A stretch of 64,000 nt of DNA, taken from positions 1 to 64,000 of the forward strand of contig NZ_JABEQD010000009.1 of assembly GCF_014174395.1 (NCBI RefSeq). The letters run 5' to 3'. Position numbers and translations under genes: made by a program. A model generated the notes under the pieces. That model searched no databases, was not told the origin of the DNA, and saw only the letters and a list, made by a program, of their open reading frames with translations. Of this stretch, positions 24,959-35,591 are shown one piece after another. Source of the DNA: Gluconacetobacter aggeris (GTDB taxonomy: Bacteria > Pseudomonadota > Alphaproteobacteria > Acetobacterales > Acetobacteraceae). Position 1 is the stretch's first letter. Each line of letters starts with the position of its first letter.

Positions 24959-26197
24959 ATGAAGACACCGGAACCAACCGCCCATACCGCCACGCCCGAC
25001 GGCATCGGGCGTCCGGACATCGACCCCGCCCTGGCCCAGGCGATCGTCGACCGGTCGATGGCCATCACCGGCTGCAACATCAACGTGATGGACGCCCGCG
25101 GCATCATCATCGCCAGTGGCGACCCCGCCCGGCTGGGCCAGGTCCATGACGGGGCCCTCCTGGTCCTGGCGCGCAGCAGCGCGGTCGAGATCGAAGCCCG
25201 CGCCGTCCGGCAGTTCGGCGGCGCCCGGCCGGGCGTCAACCTGCCGCTGCGGATCGGCCGGACGGTCGTGGGCTGTGTGGGGCTGACCGGCGCCCCCGGC
25301 TCGCTGCGCCCCTATGCCGAGCTGGTCCGCATGGCGGCCGAGACGATGCTGGAGCATGCGCGCCAGAACCGCACCCTCTCGCGCGACGCCCGCCTGCGCG
25401 AGGAACTGGTGCTGAGCCTGGTGCGCGAGGTCCCCACCCCGCCGGCCCTGGCCCGCTCGGCGGCGCGCCTGGGCATCGACCTGCGGCAGCCACGGGTGGC
25501 CGCGATCATCGAAATCCGCTCCGAAGGGCCGGACGCCGCGGCATTGCTGGGCGAACGGCACCAGTTGATCAACCTGCTCGGCGAGCCGGAGCGCGGGAAT
25601 CTGGTGGCACCGCTCTCCCTGGCCGAAATCGCGGTGCTGAAACCGGCCCTTACCGCCAAAGGCATCTGGAGCCTGGACTGGCATCGCGAATGGGCGCGCC
25701 GCCTGCTGGCCCGCGCCCGCGCCACCACCGGGCTCGACCTGCGCCTCGCGCTGGGCGGGTTCGTCGACGGGGCCGACGGGCTGGTGCGCTCCTTCCACAC
25801 GGCCCGGGCAACGCTGGATGTCGGACGGCGCCTGCACCCGGAACGCGAACTCCTGTTCTACGAGGAAATGCGCCTGGCCGTCCTGCTGGACGCCCCGTCC
25901 CAGGATTGGCGGACCCAGGAATTGCGTGCCCCGTTGCACCCGCTGCTCGGGGCCACGGGCCACGCGATGCTGCTGCACACGCTGCGGGTCTGGCTGGCCC
26001 ACGGCATGCGGCCCCAACCCACCGCTGCCGCCCTCGGGCTGCATCGCAACAGCCTGGACTACCGCCTGCGGCGGATCGAAAGCATCTGCGGCGTCGACCT
26101 GACCGCCAGCAAGGATATCGTCGCGCTGTATCTGGCACTGCACCTGACCCCCGACAGGGCGCCCCTGGAACACGGCCTTTCCGAAGGCGCCACATAA
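24959..26197 (+). CDS. CdaR-type sugar-diacid/glycerate regulator
   Basis: A 412-residue regulator. Residues about 20-150 form the putative sugar-diacid recognition domain (AIVDRSMAITGCNINVMDARG). A middle region of about 130 residues follows, and a PucR-type helix-turn-helix ends the protein (LRVWLAHGMRPQPTAAALGL then HRNSLDYRLRRIESICGVDL). CdaR proteins activate glycerate and aldarate catabolic genes. It is divergent from the transporter and kinase genes, with a palindrome between. The ribosome site is weak. Confidence 0.88.
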   Translation: MKTPEPTAHTATPDGIGRPDIDPALAQAIVDRSMAITGCNINVMDARGIIIASGDPARLGQVHDGALLVLARSSAVEIEARAVRQFGGARPGVNLPLRIGRTVVGCVGLTGAPGSLRPYAELVRMAAETMLEHARQNRTLSRDARLREELVLSLVREVPTPPALARSAARLGIDLRQPRVAAIIEIRSEGPDAAALLGERHQLINLLGEPERGNLVAPLSLAEIAVLKPALTAKGIWSLDWHREWARRLLARARATTGLDLRLALGGFVDGADGLVRSFHTARATLDVGRRLHPERELLFYEEMRLAVLLDAPSQDWRTQELRAPLHPLLGATGHAMLLHTLRVWLAHGMRPQPTAAALGLHRNSLDYRLRRIESICGVDLTASKDIVALYLALHLTPDRAPLEHGLSEGAT

Positions 26198-26449
26198 CGC
26201 CGCGTCCGGTTACAGACCGTTGCTTTCCCCCCGGCCATGCGAAAGGCGAGGCCCCCACCCGGATGCGCGACGTCACGCCCGACCAGGCGACGATCGGCGA
26301 CGAGCAGCACTGACCGCATTCCAGAGGCCGCAGTCCCGAATCGCCAGGTCCGTCACGGAAACCCCGCTGCGCAACCCCCATCGGCCCCGGGCGTTTTACG
26401 CCGTGCCAGCCTCCGGCCCGAGAGGCCACGAACCAGAGGAATCACGGAG

Positions 26450-26629
26450 ATGGGCGAACTCAAGGACAAGATCAAAGGCCACGCCGACAAGATGGTCGGC
26501 GAGATCAAGCGCAATGTCGGCAAGGCGATCAGGAATCCCAATCTGGAAGCCGAAGGCGAGGCGCAGAAGATGAAAGGCTCCGCCGAGAAGGCGAAAGGTG
26601 CCGTAAAGGGCACGATCAACAAATTCTGA
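26450..26629 (+). CDS. CsbD-family small stress protein
   Basis: A 59-residue, highly charged, Lys/Glu/Gly-rich helical protein: MGELKDKIKGHADKMVGEIK at the start and KMKGSAEKAKGAVKGTINKF at the end, with the KxKG repeats typical of CsbD. The family is common and stress-induced, of unknown molecular function. AGAGGA lies a few bases before the ATG. Longer open frames overlapping it are not favoured. Confidence 0.85.
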   Translation: MGELKDKIKGHADKMVGEIKRNVGKAIRNPNLEAEGEAQKMKGSAEKAKGAVKGTINKF

Positions 26630-26659
26630 TCACCAGGCGCGCAAGATCGCCGGGGCCTG

Positions 26660-27121
26660 TCACAATGGCAGGTCCCGCCGGTCGCAGATCGCCTCCATCG
26701 CCATGTAGGATGTGACGGTATCCAGTTCGACCCGCGCGATCAGCGCGCGATAGATGGCATCGAACGCATTCATGTCCGTCGTCACGATCTTCAGCATGTA
26801 ATCGTAATCGCCGGCGATCCGGTAGAAATCGATCACATTGGGCACCGACACCACCGCCTCGCGAAACCGGTCCAGCCAGTCCCGGGAATGGTGGCGGGTG
26901 CGCACCATCACAAACACCGTCAGCCCCAGCCCCACGGAATCGGGATCGAGCAGCACCGTCTGCTGACGGATCAGCCCGCGCTCGCGCAACGCATGCAGCC
27001 GCCGCCAGCAGGCATTCTGCGACAGCCCGATCCGCTCGGCCAGTTCGCGCTGCGACAGTCCGGCATCGCGTTGCAGCGCCTGAAGCAATGCCCGATCAAA
27101 ATGATCCAGTTTTTCGCCCAT
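26660..27121 (-). CDS. Lrp/AsnC-family transcriptional regulator
   Basis: A 153-residue regulator with an N-terminal winged helix (LSQRELAERIGLSQNACWRR, residues about 22-41) and a C-terminal RAM ligand-binding domain (YRIAGDYDYMLKIVTTDMNA). It is divergent from a class V aminotransferase gene with 105 bases between starts, a common arrangement for a local regulator of an amino-acid enzyme. The effector is not evident. Confidence 0.92.
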   Translation of the reverse strand: MGEKLDHFDRALLQALQRDAGLSQRELAERIGLSQNACWRRLHALRERGLIRQQTVLLDPDSVGLGLTVFVMVRTRHHSRDWLDRFREAVVSVPNVIDFYRIAGDYDYMLKIVTTDMNAFDAIYRALIARVELDTVTSYMAMEAICDRRDLPL

Positions 27122-27226
27122 GCCCGATCATATGACCCAATTTCTGCCATTTCAATCGAGAGAATGATAAAGTTCTTCTACCAAATCCCGTCTATTTTTT
27201 CGCCATCGATTGATTGGAGGCGGACG

Positions 27227-28729
27227 ATGCGCGACGGACAGGATCTCTTCACGGATTTCACGATGTCCCTGCAGGCGGGCGGGCTCGACGGTCTCCGCGC
27301 CGGGCTGATCGGCGAAGGCGCCCCCGTCCCCGGCCCCTTCGGCGTGCAGAAGCTCATCTATGCCGACTACGTCGCCTCGGGCCGGGCCCTGCGCCAGGTC
27401 GAGGACTTCATGATGGATCATGTCCTGCCCTGGTACGCCAACAGCCATACCGAGGCCTCGTTCTGCGGCCGGCATGTCAGCCGCCTGCGCCATGCCGCAC
27501 GCGCCGCCATCGCCCGCCTCTGCGGCGCCGGCGAAGGATTTTCGACCATCTTCACCGGCTCGGGCGCCACGGCGGGGCTGAACCGGCTGGTGGCCCTGCT
27601 CGGCGTACCGCAAGCCGCGCGCAGCAGCGCCGCCCCGATCGTGTTCATCGGCCCCTACGAACATCATTCCAACATCCTGCCCTGGCGCGAAAGCGGCGCC
27701 GAGATCGTCGAAATCGACGAGGCCGCCGAGGGCGGACCGGACCTGGCGCATCTGGCGGCCTCCCTGACGGAAGCCGGCCCGTCACGCCTGAAGATCGGCG
27801 CCTTCTCGGCCGCATCCAACGTCACCGGCATCGTCACCGATACCGATGCCGTCACGGCGCTGCTGAAGGCCCACGGCGCCCTTGCCGTCTGGGACTATGC
27901 CGGCGGCGGCCCATACCTGCCGATCGACATGAAGCCCGGCACGGAATGGGAAAAGGACGCCATCGTGGTCTCGCCCCACAAATTCGTCGGCGGCCCAGGC
28001 GCCTCGGGCATCACGATCGTCCGCGATGCCGCCGTCACGCTGCACCGCCCGGTCGTCACCGGCGGCGGCACGGTGCGTTTCGTCTCCCCCTGGGGCCATG
28101 ATTATGCCGACGCCATCGCAACGCGCGAGGAAGCCGGCACCCCCAACGTGACCGGCGACATCCGCGCCGCCCTCGCCTTCCTGGTCAAGGACGCGATCGG
28201 GCAGGATGTCATGAATGCCCGCCACGACACGCTGTACCGCGCGGCGCGGGCCGTCTGGGACCACAACCCCAACCTCGTGATCCTGGGCAACCCGCGCGCC
28301 ACACGGCGGCTGCCGATCTTCTCGATGCAGGTCCACGACCGGCAGCGCGGCGGCATGCTCCACCAGCAGCTCTTCACCCGCATGCTGTCCGACTGCTACG
28401 GCATCCAGGCGCGCGGCGGCTGCGCCTGTGCCGGCCCCTACGCCCACCGGCTGCTCGGCATCGACCGCACGGAATCCGACACGTTGCGCGCCGCGATCCT
28501 CTCGGGTGAGGAAATGCGCAAACCCGGCTGGACGCGCCTGAATTTCAGCGTGCTGATGGATGACGCAAAAGCGGCACGGATTATCACCGCCGTGGACGAA
28601 CTGGCCCGCGCGCCGTATCCGGTGGCTGATTTTTACAAGGCGGACCCTGCCACCGCACGGTTTCATGCGATGGCAGGAGAGTCTTCTTTTTCTGAAGAAA
28701 AAGAAGCAAAAAGACTTTTATCCGTTTAG
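27227..28729 (+). CDS. Class V aminotransferase / cysteine desulfurase-like PLP enzyme
   Basis: A 500-residue PLP enzyme. ATG at 27227 follows GGAGG. It shows a substrate segment YADYVASGRALRQVEDF, a PLP-lysine stretch IVVSPHKFVGGPGASG, a Thr-rich GGGTVRF loop and a late Cys motif RGGCACAGPYAHRLLG like the active Cys loop of cysteine desulfurases. The true reaction is unknown; desulfurase, lyase or transaminase activity are all possible. The last 16 residues (ESSFSEEKEAKRLLSV) and the stop are encoded by the 43-base intergenic repeat and its flank, so the original C-terminus was probably different. An Lrp regulator is divergent. Confidence 0.85.
   Translation: MRDGQDLFTDFTMSLQAGGLDGLRAGLIGEGAPVPGPFGVQKLIYADYVASGRALRQVEDFMMDHVLPWYANSHTEASFCGRHVSRLRHAARAAIARLCGAGEGFSTIFTGSGATAGLNRLVALLGVPQAARSSAAPIVFIGPYEHHSNILPWRESGAEIVEIDEAAEGGPDLAHLAASLTEAGPSRLKIGAFSAASNVTGIVTDTDAVTALLKAHGALAVWDYAGGGPYLPIDMKPGTEWEKDAIVVSPHKFVGGPGASGITIVRDAAVTLHRPVVTGGGTVRFVSPWGHDYADAIATREEAGTPNVTGDIRAALAFLVKDAIGQDVMNARHDTLYRAARAVWDHNPNLVILGNPRATRRLPIFSMQVHDRQRGGMLHQQLFTRMLSDCYGIQARGGCACAGPYAHRLLGIDRTESDTLRAAILSGEEMRKPGWTRLNFSVLMDDAKAARIITAVDELARAPYPVADFYKADPATARFHAMAGESSFSEEKEAKRLLSV
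28679..28721. repeat. 43-base hairpin repeat, copy 2, inside a coding region
   Basis: Identical to 3020-3062. Here it is in frame with the aminotransferase gene and is translated, ending eight bases later at a TAG. The hairpin could also act as a terminator immediately at the end of the gene. Confidence 0.85.
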
Positions 28730-28779
28730 GCTCCTTACGAGGCCCGCAGAACAGTCCTTAACAGATCAAACGTTTTTTG

Positions 28780-28801
28780 GTTCTTTTTTTCAAAAAAGAA
28801 C
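28780..28801. terminator. Bidirectional hairpin between convergent genes
   Basis: The arms GTTCTTTTTT and AAAAAAGAAC are perfectly complementary around a two-base loop, seven bases before the thiC stop. T-runs lie on both strands. It probably ends both the aminotransferase and thiC transcripts. Confidence 0.6.
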
Positions 28802-28808
28802 AGAAACC

Positions 28809-30710
<1,902 letters not shown>

Positions 30711-30774
30711 TCATGGAGGGGGCGCGCCGGCGCGAAATGTCATGACGGACGGCGCATCACGGCGCCGCACTCAA

Positions 30775-30868
30775 TTCCCATCCCTTCGCCGGCATGACCC
30801 GGATCAGGTTCGACGGGTCAGGGGGAAAACACCCCTCTCTCAGCCGCTCGCATGCGACTCCCCGGAGA
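30775..30868 (-). promoter_or_regulatory. TPP (THI-element) riboswitch of thiC
   Basis: On the minus strand the leader contains GGGGAGTCGC, then GCGGCTGAGAG, then CCCTGACCCGTCGAACCTGA and GGGTCATGCCGGCGAAGGGA. These are the conserved blocks of the TPP aptamer in the right order. It ends about 80 bases before the thiC ATG. Thiamine pyrophosphate is expected to shut off thiC. Confidence 0.95.
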
Positions 30869-30968
30869 ACGGGGCGATCTTAGTCCCGGCCCGAGGGATG
30901 GGGTCAAGAGCAACCGGCATGCGCCGATGGCGCCACGCGTCACATTCTCGCGCGGCGCCACCGTCCAC

Positions 30969-32588
30969 TCATACCGCGCGGGGGCGGATCGCGGCCTGCC
31001 GCACCTCGGGCGCACAAGCGTCGCGGAAGGTCTCGAAATTCTTCTCGAACCGCTCCGCGAGGTCCGCGGCCGCGCGCGCATAGGCCGCCGAATCGGCCCA
31101 GGTCGAGGCCGGGTCCAGCAGGCTGTCCGGCACACCGGGCACATGGGTCGGGATCGACAGGCCGAAATGCTCCTCGACCCGGAAGGGCACGTCATCCAGC
31201 CGCCCGTCCAGCGCGGCATTGACCAGCGCACGCGTCTGGGCCAGCGCGATCCGCCGGCCGGTCCCGTACGGCCCGCCGGTCCAGCCGGTATTCACCAGCC
31301 AGCACGTCACCGGCGTGCGCGCCAGGCTGGCCGCCAGCCGTTCGCCATACAGTTCGGGCGGGCGCGGCAGGAACGGCGCGCCGAAACAGGCGCTGAAGGT
31401 CGCCTGCGGCTCCTTCCCCAGCCCCTTCTCGGTCCCGGCGATCCGCGCCGTATAACCCGAGAGGAAATGATACACCGCCTGCGCCGGGGTCAGCCGCGCA
31501 ATGGGGGGCAGTACGCCGAACGCATCGGCCGTCAGCATCACCACATGGCGCGGCACCCCGCCCCGGCCGTCCGGACTGGCATTGGCCACGAAATCGATCG
31601 GGTAGCAGGCGCGCGTGTTCTCCGTCAGCCCGCCATGCATGAAGTCCGGCACGCCGTCGCGATCGGCCACCACATTCTCCAGCACGGTGGCGAACCGGTG
31701 CGATGCATCCCAGATCTCCGGCTCGGCCTCGCGCTTCAGGCCGATCACCTTGGCGTAGCAACCCCCTTCGACATTGAACACGCCATCCTTCGACCAGCCA
31801 TGCTCGTCATCGCCGATCAACCGGCGCGAGGCATCGGAAGACAGCGTGGTCTTGCCGGTGCCCGACAAGCCGAAGAACAGGGCCACATCGCCGCCAGGCC
31901 CGATATTGGCCGAGCAATGCATGGGCATGACATCCTGCTCCGGCAGCAGCCAGTTCATGACCGTGAAGATGGATTTCTTGATCTCGCCGGCATACTGGGT
32001 GCCGGCAATCACCACCAGCCGCTGCTCCAGCGACAGGATCACGCCCGTGCCGCTGCGCACCCCATGCCGCGCCGGGTCGAGTTCAAGGTCCGGCGCATGC
32101 AGGATCACGAAATCCGGCTCGAACCCCGGCAGGTCGGACGAAGGCGGCCGGATGAACATGTTGCGCGCGAACAGCGCATGCCATGCATGGGTCGTCACCA
32201 GGCGGACGCGGATGCGATGGGCCGGGTCGGCACCCGCATACAGGTCCTGGGTAAACAGTTCCTGCCCGGCCAGATAGCCGCGCACATGGTCGCAGACCCG
32301 CAGGAACGAATCCGCCGGCAGCGCCGCGTTGATCGCCCCCCACCAGACGCCGTCGCGGGTCGAGGGCTCGTCGACGATGAACTTGTCCTGTACCGAACGG
32401 CCGGTATGCAGGCCGGTGCGCACCATCAGCGCCCCGCCGGAAGACAAGGCGCCCTCGTCCCGGCGGATCGCACGCCCGATCAGTTCGGGCGCATGGAGAT
32501 TGGCATGCACGGCCCCGACAGGATTCAGGCCGGTGCCCCTTATCGCGTGTTCTGAACCCGCAGGCCGGAATATATTATTGTTGTTCAT
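30969..32588 (-). CDS. pckA: Phosphoenolpyruvate carboxykinase (ATP)
   Basis: A 539-residue gluconeogenic enzyme converting oxaloacetate and ATP to PEP. Walker A is GLSGTGKTTLSSD. Other family stretches are RTGLHTGRSVQDKF, AGTQYAGEIKKSIFTVMNW, the metal-binding DDEHGW and NTGWTGGPYGTGRR. The ATG at 32588 follows GGGAAACGGAAAAAG. It is divergent from a sugar transporter, 301 bases apart. Confidence 0.96.
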   Translation of the reverse strand: MNNNNIFRPAGSEHAIRGTGLNPVGAVHANLHAPELIGRAIRRDEGALSSGGALMVRTGLHTGRSVQDKFIVDEPSTRDGVWWGAINAALPADSFLRVCDHVRGYLAGQELFTQDLYAGADPAHRIRVRLVTTHAWHALFARNMFIRPPSSDLPGFEPDFVILHAPDLELDPARHGVRSGTGVILSLEQRLVVIAGTQYAGEIKKSIFTVMNWLLPEQDVMPMHCSANIGPGGDVALFFGLSGTGKTTLSSDASRRLIGDDEHGWSKDGVFNVEGGCYAKVIGLKREAEPEIWDASHRFATVLENVVADRDGVPDFMHGGLTENTRACYPIDFVANASPDGRGGVPRHVVMLTADAFGVLPPIARLTPAQAVYHFLSGYTARIAGTEKGLGKEPQATFSACFGAPFLPRPPELYGERLAASLARTPVTCWLVNTGWTGGPYGTGRRIALAQTRALVNAALDGRLDDVPFRVEEHFGLSIPTHVPGVPDSLLDPASTWADSAAYARAAADLAERFEKNFETFRDACAPEVRQAAIRPRAV

Positions 32589-32889
32589 TCTTTTTCCGTT
32601 TCCCGATCATTGTTTCCCCGATGTGCCGTCCGGGGATGGCGAGTGTGACCCGATCAGCGTGGCAACCTCCCGATCGATGTCCCCTCGCTCCGTCACAAAT
32701 TCGTGATCGCATTTTCCAGTATTGTCCTGCCTCTCCTCTTGGTCTCTCCCTGACTGCGCATTCCCTGGTCGGAAAGTTTCTTGAAAGACGATAGCAAACT
32801 ATCACAAATTCGTCTGAAACCGCCGTCTTTTTGTACCGGACACCCTGCTTTTCTTTGATTTTTTCCGAATCAGTTCATAAAATAACTAA
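32589..32889. promoter_or_regulatory. 301-base divergent region pckA / sugar transporter
   Basis: No gene is seen. It carries two copies of TCACAAATTCGT on the plus strand (32693-32704 and 32802-32813). The first lies in an imperfect palindrome ending in GTGA. There is also a small inverted repeat GATAG-CAAA-CTATC. A shared carbon-source regulator could bind these, but none is identified. The transporter promoter is listed separately. Confidence 0.45.
32855..32883 (+). promoter_or_regulatory. sigma70 promoter giving a leaderless transporter mRNA
   Basis: TTGATT, a 17-base spacer and TAAAAT. The expected start, about seven bases after the -10 box, falls on or next to the A of the transporter ATG at 32890. 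No ribosome site precedes that ATG. Confidence 0.5.
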
Positions 32890-34278
32890 ATGAATGATAT
32901 AGAAAATTCGCAGGCCAAGCTGCTTATCGATGTCATCGCGGGCATTTCCGCCGCCGGCGGGCTGCTGTTCGGGTACGACACCGGCATCATCTCCGCGGCC
33001 CTGCTGCAGATCACCCCGCAATTCCATCTGGATATCGGCGGCCAGCAGATCGTCACCTCGGCCATCATCGCCGGGGCGCTGGTGGGCTGCCTGGGGGCTG
33101 CGCCCCTGTCCGACCGCGGCGGCCGGCGGCGCACCGTCATGGTGGCCGCCGCAATCTTCATCCTCGGTACGCTCGTCGCCTCACTGGCCAACGGTACCTG
33201 GATGCTGACCGCGGCACGCTTCGTGCTGGGACTGGCGGTGGGCGCGGCATCGCAGATCGTGCCGCTCTACATCTCCGAGCTGGCCCCGGCCCACCGGCGC
33301 GGGCGCCTGGTGGGCCTCTTTCAGCTCGCGGTGGTCAGCGGGCTCCTGGTCTCGTTCGTCACCGGCTACCTGCTCCGGCATGAAAGCTGGCGGCTCATGT
33401 TCGGGCTGGGGATCATTCCCGCCGTGATCCTGCTGCTGGGCATGGCCTTCCTGCCCAACAGCCCGCGCTGGCTGGCCATGCAGGGCGATTTCGAGGGCGC
33501 GCGGACCGTCCTGCGCCGGGTGCGCGCAAGCCACCACACGGCAGAGGAAGAACTGCAAAGCATCATCGACGCGCACGACCGGCAGGAACCCTGGTCGGAA
33601 CTGGCCCGCCCATGGGTGCGCCCCGCCCTGGTGGCCGCGATCGGCGTCGCCCTGCTCTGCCAGCTCAGCGGCATCAATGCCGTCCTCTATTATGCCCCCA
33701 CCATCTTTTCCGGCGCCGGGTTCGGCCAGGGCTCGGCCCTCCTCACCTCGGTCGCGGTCGGGATCGCGATCATCGTCGCGACATTGTTCGGCAACTGGGC
33801 GGTCGAGGCGATCGGCCGGCGTGCCCTGCTGCTGTGGTTCCTGCCGGGGGCCAGCCTGTGCCTGCTGGTACTGGCCGAGCTGTTCCACATGCAGGCGTCG
33901 GGGGGCACCTCGCATCCCTGGCTGATGGTGGCGTCGCTGCTGGGCTATGCGGTGCTGAATGTCGGCAGCCTGTCGGTCACCATCTGGATCATCGGGGCCG
34001 AGGTCTTTCCGCTCTCGGTGCGCGGCAAGGGCATGGGCCTGGCGGCGGCGGCGCATTGGGGGGCCGACCTGCTGATCTCGATGACGACCCTGTCGATGGT
34101 CCAGGGGTTCGGCGCCGGCGGCACCTTCCTGCTGTTCGGGCTGATCAATGCCCTGGCCTACCTGTTCGTGCTGCGCTTCGTCCCCGAAACGCGCGGCCTG
34201 TCGCTGGAGGAGATCGAGGGCCGGCTGCGTGCCGGCACCTTCCTGCGCACGGCGAGCGGCCAACAGTTGGGCCGGTAA
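32890..34278 (+). CDS. Sugar porter family MFS transporter
   Basis: A 462-residue permease with 12 TM helices of the GalP/XylE/Glf type. Signatures are GGLLFGYDTGIISAAL in TM1, DRGGRRR after TM2, FLPNSPRWLAMQGD before the central loop, QLSGINAVLYYAPTI in TM7 and FVPETRGLSLEEIE at the C-terminus. It imports a hexose, pentose or polyol by proton symport or facilitated diffusion. The ATG lacks a ribosome site and coincides with the predicted transcript start. It is divergent from pckA. Confidence 0.92.
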   Translation: MNDIENSQAKLLIDVIAGISAAGGLLFGYDTGIISAALLQITPQFHLDIGGQQIVTSAIIAGALVGCLGAAPLSDRGGRRRTVMVAAAIFILGTLVASLANGTWMLTAARFVLGLAVGAASQIVPLYISELAPAHRRGRLVGLFQLAVVSGLLVSFVTGYLLRHESWRLMFGLGIIPAVILLLGMAFLPNSPRWLAMQGDFEGARTVLRRVRASHHTAEEELQSIIDAHDRQEPWSELARPWVRPALVAAIGVALLCQLSGINAVLYYAPTIFSGAGFGQGSALLTSVAVGIAIIVATLFGNWAVEAIGRRALLLWFLPGASLCLLVLAELFHMQASGGTSHPWLMVASLLGYAVLNVGSLSVTIWIIGAEVFPLSVRGKGMGLAAAAHWGADLLISMTTLSMVQGFGAGGTFLLFGLINALAYLFVLRFVPETRGLSLEEIEGRLRAGTFLRTASGQQLGR

Positions 34279-34384
34279 CGTCGGGGGCTCCAGAAGCCCC
34301 TCCCGCCGCACGACCGCTTGTCGGCGGCCGGCCGGGCGACTATGCCGACAGGATTCGCCCTCCCACGCCGGACGAGGCCCGCCC

Positions 34385-35530
34385 ATGACCGTCCCCCGCA
34401 TCGATCCCTTCCATGCCGTCGGGCTCAGCACCCTGGCCCACCAGATGGCGGCGGAAGGGCGCGACATCGTGCATATGGAATTCGGCCAGCCCTCGACCGG
34501 CGCGCCGAAGGCGGCCATCGCCGAGGCCCACCGCGTCCTGGACAGCGACGCGATGGGCTATTGGGAGAGCGCGCCGCTCAAGGCGCGCATCGCCCGCCAT
34601 TATCGGGAAACCTATGGCGCCACCGTCCAGCCCGAACAGATCTGGCTGACCTGCGGGGCCTCGCCGGCCTTCGTCCTGGCACTGAACAGCGCCTTCAGGC
34701 CCGGCGCGCGAGTCGCGCTGGCCCGGCCGGGCTATGTCGCCTACCGCAACACATTGCGGGCCCTGTATATGGAACCGGTCGAGATCCCCTGCGGCCCGGC
34801 CGAACGTTTCCAGCTCTCGGCTTCCGCCATCGCGGCGCTGGACCCGCCGCCGGACGGCATCATCCTGGCCAGCCCCGCCAACCCCACCGGCACGATCCTG
34901 TCGGAAGCCGAGATGCAGGCCATCGTCGCTCTCTGCCGCGACCGGGGCATCCGCATCGTCTCCGACGAGATCTATCATGGGCTGAGCTATGTCGGCCCGG
35001 TCCGCTCGATCCTGCAGGACGAGCCCGAGGCGCTGGTCGTCAACAGCTTCTCGAAATATTTCAGCATGGCCGGCTGGCGGCTGGGCTGGCTGGTCGCCCC
35101 CCCGTCGCTGATCGAGGCGGTGCGAACGCGCGTGGGCAACATGTTCCTCACCCCGCCCTCGCTCAGCCAGCATGCCGGACTGGTCGCCTTCGACTGCCGC
35201 GAGGAGCTGGAGGGCCATGTCCGCATGTACCGCCACAATCGCGACCTGCTCCTGGAACGCCTGCCGGAACTGGGGATCGACCGCATCGCACCGCCCGACG
35301 GCGCCTTCTACATCTATGCCGATATCGGGCATCTGACGAATGACAGCCTGGCCTTCTGCGCCCGGCTGCTGGCCGATACCGGCGTCGCCACCGCGCCAGG
35401 GCTGGATTTCGACCCCGTCGAGGGCAATCGCTTCATGCGCTTCAGCTTCGCGGTCTCGACCGACCGGCTGGAAGAAGCCCTGCGCCGCATGGTCCCCTGG
35501 TTCGCCCGCGCGGGCGGGGCGGGGCGCTGA
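34385..35530 (+). CDS. Class I/II aminotransferase
   Basis: A 381-residue PLP-dependent aminotransferase. The PLP lysine is in NSFSKYFSMAGWRLGW; the cofactor-binding ASPANPTG and SDEIYHGLSY are visible, and the N-terminal FGQPSTGAPKAA is typical of the aspartate/aromatic type. The ATG at 34385 is used; an open frame continues upstream into the transporter gene but is not coding. Substrate is unknown. It follows the transporter by 106 bases. Confidence 0.88.
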   Translation: MTVPRIDPFHAVGLSTLAHQMAAEGRDIVHMEFGQPSTGAPKAAIAEAHRVLDSDAMGYWESAPLKARIARHYRETYGATVQPEQIWLTCGASPAFVLALNSAFRPGARVALARPGYVAYRNTLRALYMEPVEIPCGPAERFQLSASAIAALDPPPDGIILASPANPTGTILSEAEMQAIVALCRDRGIRIVSDEIYHGLSYVGPVRSILQDEPEALVVNSFSKYFSMAGWRLGWLVAPPSLIEAVRTRVGNMFLTPPSLSQHAGLVAFDCREELEGHVRMYRHNRDLLLERLPELGIDRIAPPDGAFYIYADIGHLTNDSLAFCARLLADTGVATAPGLDFDPVEGNRFMRFSFAVSTDRLEEALRRMVPWFARAGGAGR

Positions 35531-35591
35531 CCGGCGCCTCGCCACGCCTGCAACGCCTTGCCAGGATTGTATAACGTCCTAACATGACGCC

